64,000 bases of DNA, from the NCBI GenBank assembly GCA_037693485.1, contig CM075344.1, forward strand, positions 70,303,501-70,367,500. Reading direction: 5' to 3'. Made by a program: the position numbers and the translations under genes. The notes under the pieces were generated by a model. It worked only from the letters and a program-made list of their open reading frames with translations, ran no database searches and had not been told where the DNA came from. This DNA is from Kitagawia praeruptora. Its lineage: Eukaryota; Streptophyta; Magnoliopsida; Apiales; Apiaceae. Below are positions 32,484-42,939 of the stretch, in pieces. Within the stretch, counting starts at the first letter, position 1. Each line of letters begins with the position of its first letter.

Positions 32484-33146
32484 TGTGTGAAAGCTTAAGA
32501 GATGTAGTCTTAAGTATTGTTTGGGAGATGGTTGAGCATTGTTGGCTCAAGTATCAGGGTTGGGACACCGTTAATGTGTTATTGTTTTGATGTGTTATTG
32601 ATTATTGATTGGATTAATAATACAAGTCTGGGACGTGGGTGTTTCCACGTCAAGTATTTGTGTGTTCTTGTTTTGCGTTTTGGTAGATCTTATCAATTAA
32701 TCGATTGGTGTGTGTGCGCTCTGTATTGTTGTTTGTGAATCTCATATTGTGTAAGTCCCCTAACCTAACAGAAACTTGATACTCGAGACTTAATTCTTGA
32801 GAATTGAGATCCTGATTTGGTGATTCATGAAGCATGAGATTTTAATTTTAATATTCGTAACGTTGATATTGCTAGGGAAAAGATTGAAGGAGTGAAGTTG
32901 TAATTAAGGTTATAATAGAATACGTAAAAACCCTTGTCAAAGACTGGAAAGAGAAAAAAAATAGAATAGTTTGGGACTTAGAAAAGGAAGAGTGCAAGTT
33001 TAATTATTATTTGATAAAATTAAAAAGGAATATAAATGAATTGGTGGGTTGTCCTAGATTTGAATTAATTTTGGGAAAATATTTGTCCAGTTCATTAATA
33101 GAAAATTATTATTTTTTACAATATAAAATATAAGTATATATAATAT
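32484..33146. other. Unassigned stretch between D ORF3 and H
   Basis: AT-rich and non-coding. A purine stretch (GTTTGGGAGATGG, about 32518) followed by TGTTGGCTCAAG (about 32539) could be the polypurine tract and start of the 3' LTR of D, later interrupted by H. This cannot be tested here, because the matching part of the 5' LTR is outside the window. Confidence 0.35.
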
Positions 33147-34200
33147 TGTTGGTCCCAGAGTATTGCAGAAGGGGGGTTGAATGCAATACTGATAAAATCG
33201 AATCTTTAAAATCAACAACAATAATAAAGATTGTAGAGTATCAGTTGAGATATGCAAACGTAACTGGAACGAGATTTCTCACAAAATAAATGTTTTATTT
33301 ATCTTGTGAAGTGGAGCTACAACCTAGAGAAAGAATTCTCCAACTGCGAACTTCTTGAGAGATACAAGTTGTTTCGTTGTTGTTGCATACAGAAAGAAAT
33401 TAGAGACATGTATCTAAGTAGACGAAGATACTCTATTGTCCCTTCACATGGGGTGTTGAGCTGCTGTCGTTTTCAAGTGGCAGCTCATTACAATTTGCAC
33501 ACTCATGTGACTTTCCTAAATTGCTATACAGACAGTGTTAACGTTACAAGTAAAGCAACCTAGATTATTTCTATTTCTAGCTAATACAATTCTAGTAGAT
33601 GTGGATATATCATACTCTTTGAATTGACCAGCTTTGTATTGTGATCTCTTAAGCTTCTGTCGTAGTCTTTGCAGGTCTGCTACAAACGATGGAGTGTTGC
33701 AGCAAATCTGTTTCTTGAACATATAATCTGTCACGGGCTTTGACTGAGAAAAGTACCCAAATAAAATAATTCAGTGTGACAGTAACCTTAACTGCCAAGT
33801 CTACTGTCGAAGGAATATTCAGATGTTGACAGTACGAGCTCCCGCCAATGTTGCTGTCGGAACTCCAGACTTGCTGTCAAGTGTGAGAATGTTACTGTCC
33901 CATGCTTCAGCCAATGTTGTTGTCAGATATAGCTTTATCGTGACTTTGCAACATTTGTCTTCTTGTAACCTTAATGTCAAGAGTGTGATAGTAACTTTTA
34001 TTCTTGTTGTCTTCTGGATGTATTCCTTGAGGCTTGAACAAATGTATGAACTTCTCCCAAGACATACAATTATTACACGACAACAATTATTTGATTACAA
34101 GAACATACTCTGGCTGTGACAATATGTTCTACTTAGTAAAAACTAAGTACAGGGAAATATAGTTAAGTTGTCTCTATGCTATCACCCATAAATCCCAACA
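33147..34200 (-). repeat. 3' LTR of element H (1054 bp)
   Basis: The minus strand begins TGTTGGGATTTATGGG and ends CTGGGACCAACA; the termini are perfect 6-bp inverted repeats. TTCAACCCCCCTTCTGC lies about 25 bases before the end. Confidence 0.78.
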
Positions 34201-34215
34201 ATCTCCCCCAATTTG
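34201..34215 (-). other. Polypurine tract of element H
   Basis: The minus strand reads CAAATTGGGGGAGAT directly before TGTTGGG, a classic copia plus-strand primer. It fixes this LTR as the 3' one. Confidence 0.85.
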
Positions 34216-34418
34216 TTTTTATGGACAATAACAACAAATTTACAATCAAAATGTGCTTACAACTTAACTAACATAGATCAGAATAGTTAAGAAACCATAA
34301 CTGATAAATGTTGAAGAATTTTGAACATGAAACTGATGAGCTAACTGCAAATCAACTACTCCTATAGAATGAGCAAATCAGAGATTAACTTAACTTGATT
34401 TTATCAGTCTTCAGTCGT

Positions 34419-36120
34419 TCAGATTCTTCCATCTCTTTTGAGAGCTTCATGTTTTGCCTTCTTGAGGTCTTCAACTAAAGCCTTTTCCTCAGGTGATCTA
34501 GAATCATCTTCAATGTCTTCTATGTACCCTTGAATCACTCGAGAAGGAAATACTTCAGCATCTTTCAGATCAAACCAAGTTTCAAAATCATAAGTGAATG
34601 TTCTGAACTTCAGAATTCCTTGGATGATCTTGAATCTCCTTCCAGGAAAAGCATTCAGAGATGCTCTTCTCTTTATGTCTAGCTTTGGATCTTCATCTCT
34701 CCTTTGATCAATGATTACCTCTAGTTCCCAAGCAACTAGCATTTCGAGCTTATGACATGATCCAACAACTTTCCAGTAGAGATCCTTCAGTACACTGGTC
34801 CTCAATTTGTGAAAACTATCAACATAGATTTCTTCTTTTTCATCTTTAATTCTAAGAGGATTGTCCAGTTCACAGGGCTGATAGCCTGCTTTCTCACTGA
34901 ATAGCTTGTTGATTTTCTTGTAGCTTTCCTTCAGTTGAGCTTCTAGGTCTTCAGCACTTTGTTTGGCAGGTTGGGATGATTTAGCTCTAGCAGCCTGAAA
35001 AGCTTGTTTTGACTCATATTCAGCCATGCCAGCCTTTGTGAAAGGGCGATGTGCTTCTGTAAGGTCCACACCAGGCATTGGCTCACCATCTGAGCTAACT
35101 TCCAGGTCTGTATCATCATGTGCTCTCCAATCACCATACTTCTCATGAAATTCAGCATATCTTTTAGCATAGTATTGTTTGACATGCTCTAAGATACTGC
35201 TGGAAACATCTTGGTCTGTTTCCATGAGAGTGATCATCCTTTCTAGAACGAAGAAATCAATTCTTCTCCTTACCTTTACAGATTTGAACGAAATGTCATA
35301 TCTGCCTACCACATTTGAAACCATCTCCATAGTGAAGTCTGGTTCTACAGTTATGACTGTAGTTCCACAGTCTTTAAGAACATACTTGGATACACTGTTA
35401 TTGACTGGGTCCAGCTCCACTAAGACAGATGTGATGCTCCCATCAATTGAATTTTTCAATAGTTCAAAACTATTTACTTTTCTCTTATCAATGGGCTTCT
35501 CCGTCAAAACTGCTCCATGCTTCTTTTTCTTTGCTGCTCCAACTGTCTTCCCTTTTATTTTGGTTGTACGCCAGGCTTGTGCTCTAGTCTTAGTTCTGTT
35601 AGATGTGAAGTTTTTTTTAACAAGCCTTCGTACTTTGACAGTTTCTTCAAGTTGGCTCTTGACAGCATCTTTGACAGCTTCTTTGTCTTGGCTTTTGACA
35701 GTGTCCTTTTTGACAGCATCTTTCACTTGAGTGTCTCTAGCCATTTTGACAGTATCCTTGTTGACAGTATCTTTCTCCAGATCAAAGCATTTAACTACAA
35801 GTCTCAAGATACTTGCCTCAAAGGCTTCAACAATTTCTAACTCCCATTCATCATTGACAGCATCCTTTTTTTCAGTACTGGGAGTTTCTTGCTCTTCTTG
35901 GGTAGCATCTTTCTGAGTTTGTGTTTCAACATTCCCAGAGGCTTCTCTTCTAGAACTCCTGATTTCTCCAGGTCCACCACTTCCTCCAATGTCATCCTCA
36001 TCATCATCCAATGTATCATCATAGGTGCAGCTTCCTCCTATTTTGGCATTGGCATCAGAGATCAGCTTCTTTATGATTAAGCTAATATTCTCATCTCTTT
36101 TTGCCAATAGCTTATGAATA
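34419..36120 (-). pseudogene. ORF3-like protein of H, N-terminus lost to the CACTA
   Basis: An open frame of about 567 codons with no internal stop. It is open right up to the CACTA junction, so the true start is missing. The N-terminal part is acidic (DDTLDDDEDDIGGSGG). Next is a Lys-rich run of short repeats built on KDAVK/KDTVKSQ (about residues 115-155), a coiled-coil-like segment (SAEDLEAQLKESYKKINKLF) and a C-terminal folded-looking region (DSFHKLRTSVLKDLYWKVVG, TYDFETWFDLKDAEVFPSRV). I do not recognise the family. The position just upstream of a copia 3' LTR matches ORF3 of D, but I see no clear similarity between the two. Confidence 0.6.
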
Positions 36121-36133
36121 CACTACTAGAAAA
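36121..36133. repeat. CACTA terminal inverted repeat, left copy
   Basis: CACTACTAGAAAA. Its inverted partner must lie right of 64000. Confidence 0.8.
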
Positions 36134-36143
36134 TATAGATTAG

Positions 36144-36263
36144 ACATCGCACCTTTTACATCGGTTTGAAAAGCCACCGATGTTAAAAAAGTTTTTAACA
36201 TCGGTTTTTTAAAAAGCGATGTTAAGCTGTTTTCCAAACATCGGTACGTAAAATAACCGATGT
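36144..36263. repeat. CACTA subterminal repeats (ACATCGGT/ACCGATGT)
   Basis: Six or seven copies of an ACATCGG-type motif in alternating orientation within 120 bp (for example 36159, 36175, 36199, 36238, 36256). This is the usual arrangement of transposase-binding sites in En/Spm elements. Confidence 0.78.
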
Positions 36264-37106
36264 CTTTTATGATTTTTTAAAAAATAAAAAACACGCGAAT
36301 GATACATTTCCCCCCATTTCTAGTAAAACAGTTCCTCCTTAGATTATTTCCCCCCATTTCTAATAAAAAATTTCCCCCTTCAAACATTTCATTCCCCCGC
36401 CTCTTAACTTTTCCCTAAATTATTTGCACGCTCTCAACTTTCCTTTCTCAACCCTAGCCTCATCTCTCTAGACCTATCTCTCTCTCTCTCATACACTCAT
36501 CTCTCTCTTTCATCTCTCTCACTCATCTCTCTCTCACTCTCATCAGTACTACACGACCCTCTCTCTATCTCTGTCTCTCTCACTCGCATCCCTCATTTTT
36601 CTCTAATTAACCCTAATTAAACCCACATCTTAGTAATTACGATTTTTGTAAATCGAAATAGAGAAGAGGGAAGCTCGAATTAAGAGAATATGAAGCTCAA
36701 ATTGTAAGTAATTTTCCGATTAATAGTTCGATTTAAGCTCGATTTTGTTTTAATTGAACATTTTTTTGCAGATTTGTTGCTCTTTTAGCTTGGGTAGATT
36801 TGTTAGTTTGTTTGTTTGTTACTTTTTGTTGTCAAGAGGTAGTTGATATGTATTGATGTACTAGAGCATATTTGGTATTTTAACTTTGGTTTTTTCATTG
36901 TAGGAATACTTTAATTAAGATTTGATTCAATTAATTTTCTCAATTAGCCCGTTTTTTGCAGGAGTGCAAGCGCACACCCTTACCTATTTTTTCAGTACAC
37001 GATGACTTTGTGTGTTTGTGTGTGTGTATGTTTAATTTAGATCTGTGAAGTTGTAGTTGTCTACTGATATGAGTATATAAACATGTTGCAGTTGTTTTGC
37101 CTTCAG
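36264..37106 (+). other. Non-coding region upstream of the CNX2-like exons
   Basis: C-rich and CT-rich sequence (CT microsatellite-like at about 36470-36595) with AACCCTAA-like motifs resembles a plant gene promoter and 5' leader. A GTAAGTAA splice-donor-like site at about 36701 follows. No CNX2 exon with the N-terminal radical-SAM CxxxCxxC motif is found here. Confidence 0.45.
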
Positions 37107-37150
37107 AAATGGTGTTGTTCCGAAGTGTTTCGTTGCTGCGTTCAAGTGCT
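37107..37150 (+). other. Possible short first exon (presequence-like)
   Basis: TTGCCTTCAG|AAATGG… ends at CT|GTAAGT, so both splice signals are good. It would encode MVLFRSVSLLRSSA, short, basic and hydrophobic like the start of a mitochondrial presequence, which suits CNX2. Direct splicing to 37252 would meet a stop at once (GTTGGCTAA), so at least one intervening exon is missing. Confidence 0.35.
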
Positions 37151-37251
37151 GTAAGTTATATTTGATTGTCGTAAATATATCTGTGTACGAATGCTTATGT
37201 ATGAATTAAGATGTTGCATTTTTATTAAATTTTTGAATGGGATTTTGTTAG

Positions 37252-38209
37252 GTTGGCTAATTTATTTGTCAGCTCGGGAGTAGACAAAATTCGTTTGACC
37301 GGTGGTGAGCCAACTATAAGAAAAGATATTGAAGAACTATGTCAAAGGTTATCGAACTTAGAAGGGCTGGACACCTTGGCAATGACAACAAATGGTATTA
37401 CTTTATCAAAGAAACTTCCAAAGCTGAAAGAATGTGGACTTAATTTGGTGAATATTAACTTGGACACACTGATTCCTGCAAAATTTGAATTTATGACCAG
37501 GCGTAAAAGGCGTAAAGGGCATGATAGGGTTATCGAGTCAATAAACACTGCAGTTGACCTTGGCTATAATCCTGTTAAGGTGAGTCCTATTCTAAGTTAT
37601 ATCATTTTCTGTAGTCTTTTGAAGTTTTTTTTGTTACTTATTGTCCTTGTGAAGTTATATTTCACACATGCACACACATTTTTATTAGTTATTCTCCTAG
37701 TTGACCTCTGTTAAGTTGGAAATAGCTAAGTAATAAGGTTTCATCTACACTACATTTAGGTGAATTGTGTTGTGATGCGTGGATTCAATGAAGATGAGAT
37801 TTGTGATTTTGTAAAGATGACACAAGATAAGCCGATAAATATTCAATTTATTGAGTTCATGCCTTTTGATGGAAATGTTTGGAATGTCAAGAAACTTGTA
37901 CCATATTCTGAGATGTTGGACAGAGTGGTAAGGTTGACCAATAATCCCAAAAAAATCATTTTTCTTATACCTAAAATCCAACATGCATATCCTAACAATT
38001 TTTCTCTCATTTAAAATCAGGGAAAACAATTTAAGATTGAAAGAATTCAGGATCATCACACAGAGACAGCCAATAATTTCAGGATAGAGGGGCATAAGGG
38101 CACAGTTTCTTTCATCACATCGATGACTGAGCATTTTTGTGCAGGTTGCAATAGATTACGACTATTAGCAGATGGTAATTTCAAAGTATGCCTTTTCGGT
38201 CCCTCGGAG
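37252..38209 (+). pseudogene. CNX2: CNX2 (MoaA-type GTP 3',8-cyclase) gene fragment, three exons
   Basis: Exons 37252-37579, 37760-37927 and 38021-38209 have GT…AG introns and encode the middle of CNX2, the mitochondrial radical-SAM enzyme for the first step of molybdenum-cofactor synthesis. Recognisable blocks are DKIRLTGGEPTIRKDIEEL, TLAMTTNGITL, NINLDTLIPAKFEF, INIQFIEFMPFDGNVWNVKK and the C-terminal cluster motif CAGCNRLRLLADGNFKVC (CX2CX13C), which is intact. Missing are the N-terminal exons with the SAM-cluster cysteines and everything after FGPSE. RRKRRKGHD contains what looks like a 9-bp duplication relative to the usual single RRKGHD. The CACTA terminus 1.1 kb upstream suggests transposon capture. 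G is inserted exactly at the donor of the third exon. Confidence 0.85.
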
Positions 38210-38213
38210 GTAT
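38209..38213. repeat. Target duplication of element G, left copy
   Basis: GGTAT, spanning the exon/intron junction of the CNX2 fragment; repeated at 62954-62958. Confidence 0.92.
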
Positions 38214-38607
38214 TGATAAGTGGATTTATATCCACTTGGATCATTCTAATTCGGCTTGAATTGGTGTTTTGTATCTCAAGTATTTGTGTATTTTAATCTG
38301 TTTTTGCGAGAATTGTGTAGGTAATACTTCAAGGTGAGAGTATGGGATTTTCAGTGAATAAACAGTGCCTTTGAGCTTAAAAGAATAAAGGATGGAAATT
38401 GCAGAAGAAATGGAAAAGAAATATGCAAGAAAACAGAAGAAAAATCTGCAGGTTTCAGACTTGGCGCGGGCGCGTGGAAATGTCAAAGAAGATCGCGCGG
38501 GCGCGCGCAGGTAGTCAGGAAGAGGAATTGAGCGCGGCCGCGCTAGGAAAACGCTGTAGGTGCGCGTGGGCGCCAGAAAGAATCAGAAACTTTCCAGAAT
38601 CTGATTT
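38214..38607 (+). repeat. 5' LTR of element G, portion left of F
   Basis: It starts TGATAAGTGGATTTATATCC and contains the CpG-rich patch (GGCGCGGGCGCG, GAGCGCGGCCGCG). It lacks an 8-bp GCGCGGGC unit present in the 3' LTR near 61690. Confidence 0.93.
38603..38607. repeat. Target duplication of element F, left copy
   Basis: GATTT, repeated at 49899-49903. Confidence 0.92.
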
Positions 38608-39853
38608 TGTTAATAGTCTTTTTGTGTGTTCGTTCGCAGGGAAGGACTGAATGTAATATCAAGTTCACGTTTCTTATCTCTTTACGTCTAGAAGTGTGTG
38701 AGAAGAATTTTGTGTTTGTGTTATTAACTAAACTAACCAAGAACTAATTATAAGCACTAAGAATTGATTTTAAACTGAGATTCAAATATATGGGAAAACA
38801 ATCTAAGAACTGGGGTTCTTCACTTGGTCTCAATACATGCTCAATATTAATGTGATATATGTGTTCCTACCTTGCTGAAAACAATTCTTCTAAAGTTATA
38901 CTGTACCCTCCCAGGTTACAATATAGTGCCTACAGCTACACCCTAATTGTCACTCCCGTGATACAATCAAAGTATATCTATAAACTGTTAAGTGCCAAGA
39001 ATTATATGTCTCACAATTCTCCTATTAATCTCCCGATCTAATATTCAGATTATGTCTGTTAAATCATGTACTAAGATTGCAACTTCTCTCCCAAGCTTAT
39101 TACAATCCCTAGAATACAATCAAAAGTTAGCTACTCTTCTAATTGTGTTAAGATCTCATTAACAGATCAGCAAAGCAGAAAATCACGTAATCAAGCATGC
39201 ATGAATACCAAGGAATACTACCCAATCCTCAGATTAGAGAATTAGTTACACATAATTAAAGAAGAAAACAAAATAATAATGATAATGAATGAAAACATAA
39301 TATTGAAGAAAGAATTGAAGATCGAAAGTACCTTGATACAATTAAAAGCTATGAATTGTTATGATTTACAATGGTAGGATGTGTTTATATAGGCTCTACA
39401 AATCTTGCCTAGCAAGAAATTGCCTTCTATTACAATTAGGATTTAAAGAAGGTACCCAAAACTGCCCAGAATACAATTAGAATTAGAAAAAGGGCAAAAC
39501 CGTAAATTCCCAGCCTTCTTTAACAAGATCACGTGCGCGATTTAATTCAGCATATTTCTTGCACTTGTTTCCTATCCCAGGTTGTAGAAATCTCTCAAGC
39601 TTTGCGTGGGCAGTAAGATCGCTGAAAACGGACTTCTAGAACTCCAGATATGGCCAAAACAGTATAAGCTGCGCAGCCTTCCCAGAAAATCCGAATTTTA
39701 ATCAATTAAATCTCCAAAAACGACAAAATCTTAGATATTCTTGCAAACCTGCACAACTACATAAAACACATCAAAACTACACAAACTTGAGTCCAAAACA
39801 ATCAATTTAAGCCGATATAGAATGTTCCAAGTGGATATAAAATCCACTTATCA
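38608..39853 (-). repeat. 3' LTR of element F (1246 bp)
   Basis: It starts on the minus strand TGATAAGTGGATTTTATATC and ends GACTATTAACA. It pairs with 48652-49898. Confidence 0.94.
39384..39391 (-). promoter_or_regulatory. TATA box in 3' LTR of F
   Basis: TATATAAA on the minus strand (GCCTATATAAACACATCC); also at 49428-49435 in the 5' LTR. Confidence 0.55.
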
Positions 39854-39855
39854 AA

Positions 39856-39868
39856 CACCCCCAAACTT
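39856..39868 (-). other. Polypurine tract of element F
   Basis: The minus strand reads AAGTTTGGGGGTG, two bases (TT) before the LTR start. Confidence 0.85.
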
Positions 39869-39874
39869 AAACCG

Positions 39875-39892
39875 ATGCTTGTCCTCAAGCAT
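39875..39892 (-). other. AGGA-loop hairpin beside the PPT of F
   Basis: ATGCTTG-AGGA-CAAGCAT on the coding strand. Confidence 0.85.
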
Positions 39893-39916
39893 AAACAATT
39901 ACAACTACCTAATTAG

Positions 39917-40038
39917 TACCACTTCCGTAGGTGATCACGGTTGCATTTGGCATATGCAACAAGCCCTTTAAACCCCTAGGCAGCCCTAGTGGACGAGTAA
40001 GGTCTCGTGAGGGCCTATAGTGAATGTACCCACAAAAT
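39917..40038 (-). other. 122-nt conserved 3' UTR element, copy in F
   Basis: It differs from the majority sequence at about one position. Confidence 0.87.
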
Positions 40039-41274
40039 CCATGTAACCTAATACAATGCAATGCATGAATGCAACTACTATGAAAATGCAAAGATCCCCT
40101 TGAAACTCACCAACACCAACTAACAAGCAAATATCTCAATGAATGTAACAAATCCAAGCAGAGCTCGACTAAGTTCCCGTATACTAACAAATACATGAAC
40201 AGAAACGTGCGTGTGTGCAATGCTCATCAGAAATACTCCCAAAACTAGGTCAAAAATCATACATGCTTTCCGTCAAGACAATCACAGGTTTATAATCAGA
40301 ATAGACTGTAGACACTTCATAACCTAGGAACACCTCCACCCTTATCCAAGGTAGACAGAAACTTATTCTTTATTACTAAACTACGACACTATATCCAATA
40401 CGCATGCTTATTTAACCGTGCAATGAATGAGACCCCAAAAGGCTTATCCAATAATACCCATGTAGCGAGTGTTAGGTCATCAATCCCAAACCATAAGGGC
40501 TTTAGGTTACTTGGACTAAGTCCCCTCAGACTTAATTACTCGAGTATTAAAGAGCTCACTCTGGTTAATTTTGCATATAAACAAATAACTTATTGACTCT
40601 TTTTTTTCTTTTTTTTTCTGCAATCTGGAATGAGCCTTTCTCATTTCCAACCCTAGACTACTCATATAAATATGAGCCGGCTACTAGCCATTTGACACCT
40701 AGCCTTTATTAACAACTTAGCATGAAATTCCTGTTTTCCCCCAAACTTAGACTTTAATGTTCCTACGCTATAAAGGGAATAACGAAAATTCTAAATATAA
40801 ACAAGTGATTAAATCTCAAAACATCCCACAGGCATGACCCTAACCTAGCCCAAAAGCACCCCAATGAGACTGTGTAATAAATTTTGTTCCCGTAACATGC
40901 AAGTCAATTTCATAGAAACTATAAATCAGCCCTCTACTCATCATCATCACACCCAAATCAACATCCACCTATCAATCAGAATCAGCTCGTCCTAAGGGAT
41001 CATGAAATATGCATGCCATGATAATGCAACTAAATGAAAACTCACATGGTATACGAAAATAAAAAAAAATGTCCTATATGAGACAAACGTAGATAATACG
41101 AACATAACAATCATGCATGAACTATCACTATTATGCAAACATGATATCCTATATGAACACAAAATATAACAATATATACAACATACAACTACTAATCCCC
41201 CAAATTACCCCCAAACTTAAAATATTCAATGCCCTCATTGAATGGAAGTAAATACAAGGGATAGCAGAACATAC

Positions 41275-42462
41275 CTACTCATCCTCGCTAGCAGCACCCT
41301 CATCATCCTCGTCAGATGAATCAGGTGGAGGATACGGAGTCCGAGCTCCAAATATAGGCCACTGAACCGGAGTACTAGGTGACTGAAACTTCGCTTCCAA
41401 AGCTACACCCATATCCTCAAAATATTGACGACTGCTCACATGCATAGCATCCATTCGCCTAGTCATTCGGCGAAAATAAGAATCAAATACCGACATATCC
41501 ACCATACGCCGCCGAGAACCCGCCATAGCCACTCTCGGTGCCCTAGAAACCTGTGGCGGAGCGCCCGCTTCCTAACCACCAGCACCACCAACTATAAAAC
41601 CGAGACCCCTAGGATGAGGAATGCCGCCCGACCACTCCCCCATCCAGTCTATAGAAACATCATTAATAGAACTCAGAGGTTTATACACCGGCTCACCTTC
41701 ATACCAATTGACTTTCGATGCATCACACAAGTACCATATGATAGAAGCATAAGGAATACTAGCCGACGAATTGCTTCCCAAAAACCGAAGAATATTCTAA
41801 TTAATAAGGTACCCAAGGTCAACATACTCACCTTTGAGAATACCCCATAGTAGAATAGCTCTATCAACGGTAACGTCGGACACATGGGATGATGGAAGGA
41901 TACTAGAACTGATGAAATAGAACCATGCCCGTGCAAACTTAGACAATGCTTGAGCCGGGAAAGTACACTTCTCGGTGGTACCTGCTCTACACTTCCACTC
42001 CGAACCTGGAATACATGGCTCATCAATAATCTCATTAAGATCAACATCATCTCTCGTCATTTTCCCCCAATCTGTAGCACCCCTAGGTTTAGGCGGTTGT
42101 CTAATCAAAGAGCGAATAGCATGAGGCGAATAATCCACCTTCTGACCCCTAACAACCGTGGAGTTATTCCTTGCTATCGAAGCATTAGCATAAAACTCCC
42201 TAATTACATCCAACGGAGCCTCATTAGCAAATTCGCAAAATAACGTCCAACCCCGCTCATTAACCATCGCCACAATCTCCTCATTATTACGAGGAACAAA
42301 CCGCCTCTCCTGAATAACCCCCTTTTTCACTAACCGTACATACTCCGCTTTAGCATCCTCATTCACAAATCTCTCCACTCCTTCTCCCACAACATCATTC
42401 TCATTCAAAGATGGAGGAGCACTACTACCACTACCCATTAACCGTTGCCTTTTAGGAGCCAT
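41275..42462 (-). pseudogene. ORF3 of Athila-like F (plant 'Transposase_32'-like), two TAG stops
   Basis: The frame starts MAPKRQRLMGSGSSAPPSLN at 42462 and has TAG at 41797-41799 and 41572-41574; the reading frame continues through both to 41275. The block RGWTLFCEFANEAPLDVIREFYANA-like (seen as NERGWTLFCEF and PLDVIREFYANA) is typical of the family labelled 'putative plant transposon protein', found beside Athila-type elements. It lies where Athila relatives carry an env-like gene. I see no signal peptide or transmembrane helix, so an envelope role is not supported. The C-terminus is acidic (SSDEDDEGAASEDE). No counterpart exists in C or G. Confidence 0.75.
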
Positions 42463-42471
42463 AATCAACAA

Positions 42472-42939
42472 ATATCAAGCAAGGCACAATAATCTCCAAA
42501 CAATTCACCAAATAAAAAAAACCCCCCAAATTACACACCAAGAACCCTAATTTGCAAAATTCATAAATTTAAATAAAAGATAAGATAGAATGTTACCCAA
42601 TTGAATCCAAGAGGTGAAATTGCTAAATTATTCCCAAGAAAAATCGAATTTAATCCCCCTTGCACTTTGAATGGATGAAAGTTGAGAATTTTTGGGGTTT
42701 ATATAGATGGGTTTTGTGTATGTATAGGTTTATGTATATGTAGGAGATGTAAAAAAAATTGAGATGAATTTAGATATAGAATAGGATTTGGGTGTGTTTA
42801 GGATTTGAATTTAAGTTAGGATAGGAATTGGAGATGATAGGTTGAAGATATGGGTATATAATAGAAATAGGATATGAGAATGAATAAAAGAAGTGAAGAA
42901 AATTAGGGTTTAATGAGCAAAAAATTGCACAGTCCAGGA
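42472..42939 (-). other. Upstream region of F ORF3, non-coding
   Basis: AT-rich. Read on the minus strand it ends in a leader before the ORF3 start. No TATA box or splice site is convincing enough to call. Confidence 0.4.

Larger units (their letters stand above)
19742..33146 (+). mobile_element. Element D: decayed SIRE-like Ty1/copia retrotransposon with ORF3
   Basis: On the plus strand: the 3' part of a 5' LTR (19742-20392), iMet primer site, gag with two stops, pol with one stop and an internal deletion, an 840-bp spacer, and a long ORF3 split by element E and carrying two stops. ORF3 ends at 32483. The 3' LTR is not identifiable by comparison, because the surviving part of the 5' LTR and any part kept before H do not overlap; 32484-33146 may be its beginning. 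D hosts B in its 5' LTR and E in ORF3, so it predates both. Confidence 0.82.
33147..36120 (-). mobile_element. Element H: 3' end of a copia-like element, cut by the CACTA
   Basis: On the minus strand it has a 1054-bp 3' LTR, polypurine tract and one long ORF whose 5' part is lost at the CACTA terminus (36121). LTR termini TGTTGG…CCAACA and a CCCCCC box near the LTR end resemble B and D, pointing to a SIRE-like copia element with a third ORF. Its gag and pol would lie beyond the far CACTA end, outside the window. Confidence 0.68.
36121..38213. mobile_element. CACTA (En/Spm) transposon terminus carrying gene-derived sequence
   Basis: The end CACTACTAGAAAATATAG is a typical plant CACTA terminus. 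It is followed by clustered subterminal motifs and then sequence with CNX2 exons. It interrupts the ORF of H. The opposite terminus is not in the window; after G the interior seems to resume at 62954. No transposase ORF is seen in this part. Confidence 0.72.
39854..41274 (-). other. 3' UTR of element F, non-coding
   Basis: It holds the polypurine tract, AGGA hairpin and 122-nt block, then about 700 bp matching the 3' UTR of G in order, including the block ATACTCGAGTAATTAAGTC (plus orientation of G). A T-rich tract (A/G-rich in the transcript) is at about 40599-40618. No ORF. Confidence 0.78.

Noticed and set aside
37107..38209. Intact, functional CNX2 gene
   Set aside because: N-terminal SAM-cluster exons are not found, downstream exons are separated by 24.7 kb or missing, a CACTA end lies upstream, and an in-frame duplication is present.
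41275..42462. Envelope glycoprotein in F
   Set aside because: Position fits, but no signal peptide or membrane-spanning segment is visible and the domain resembles the plant transposon-protein family instead.
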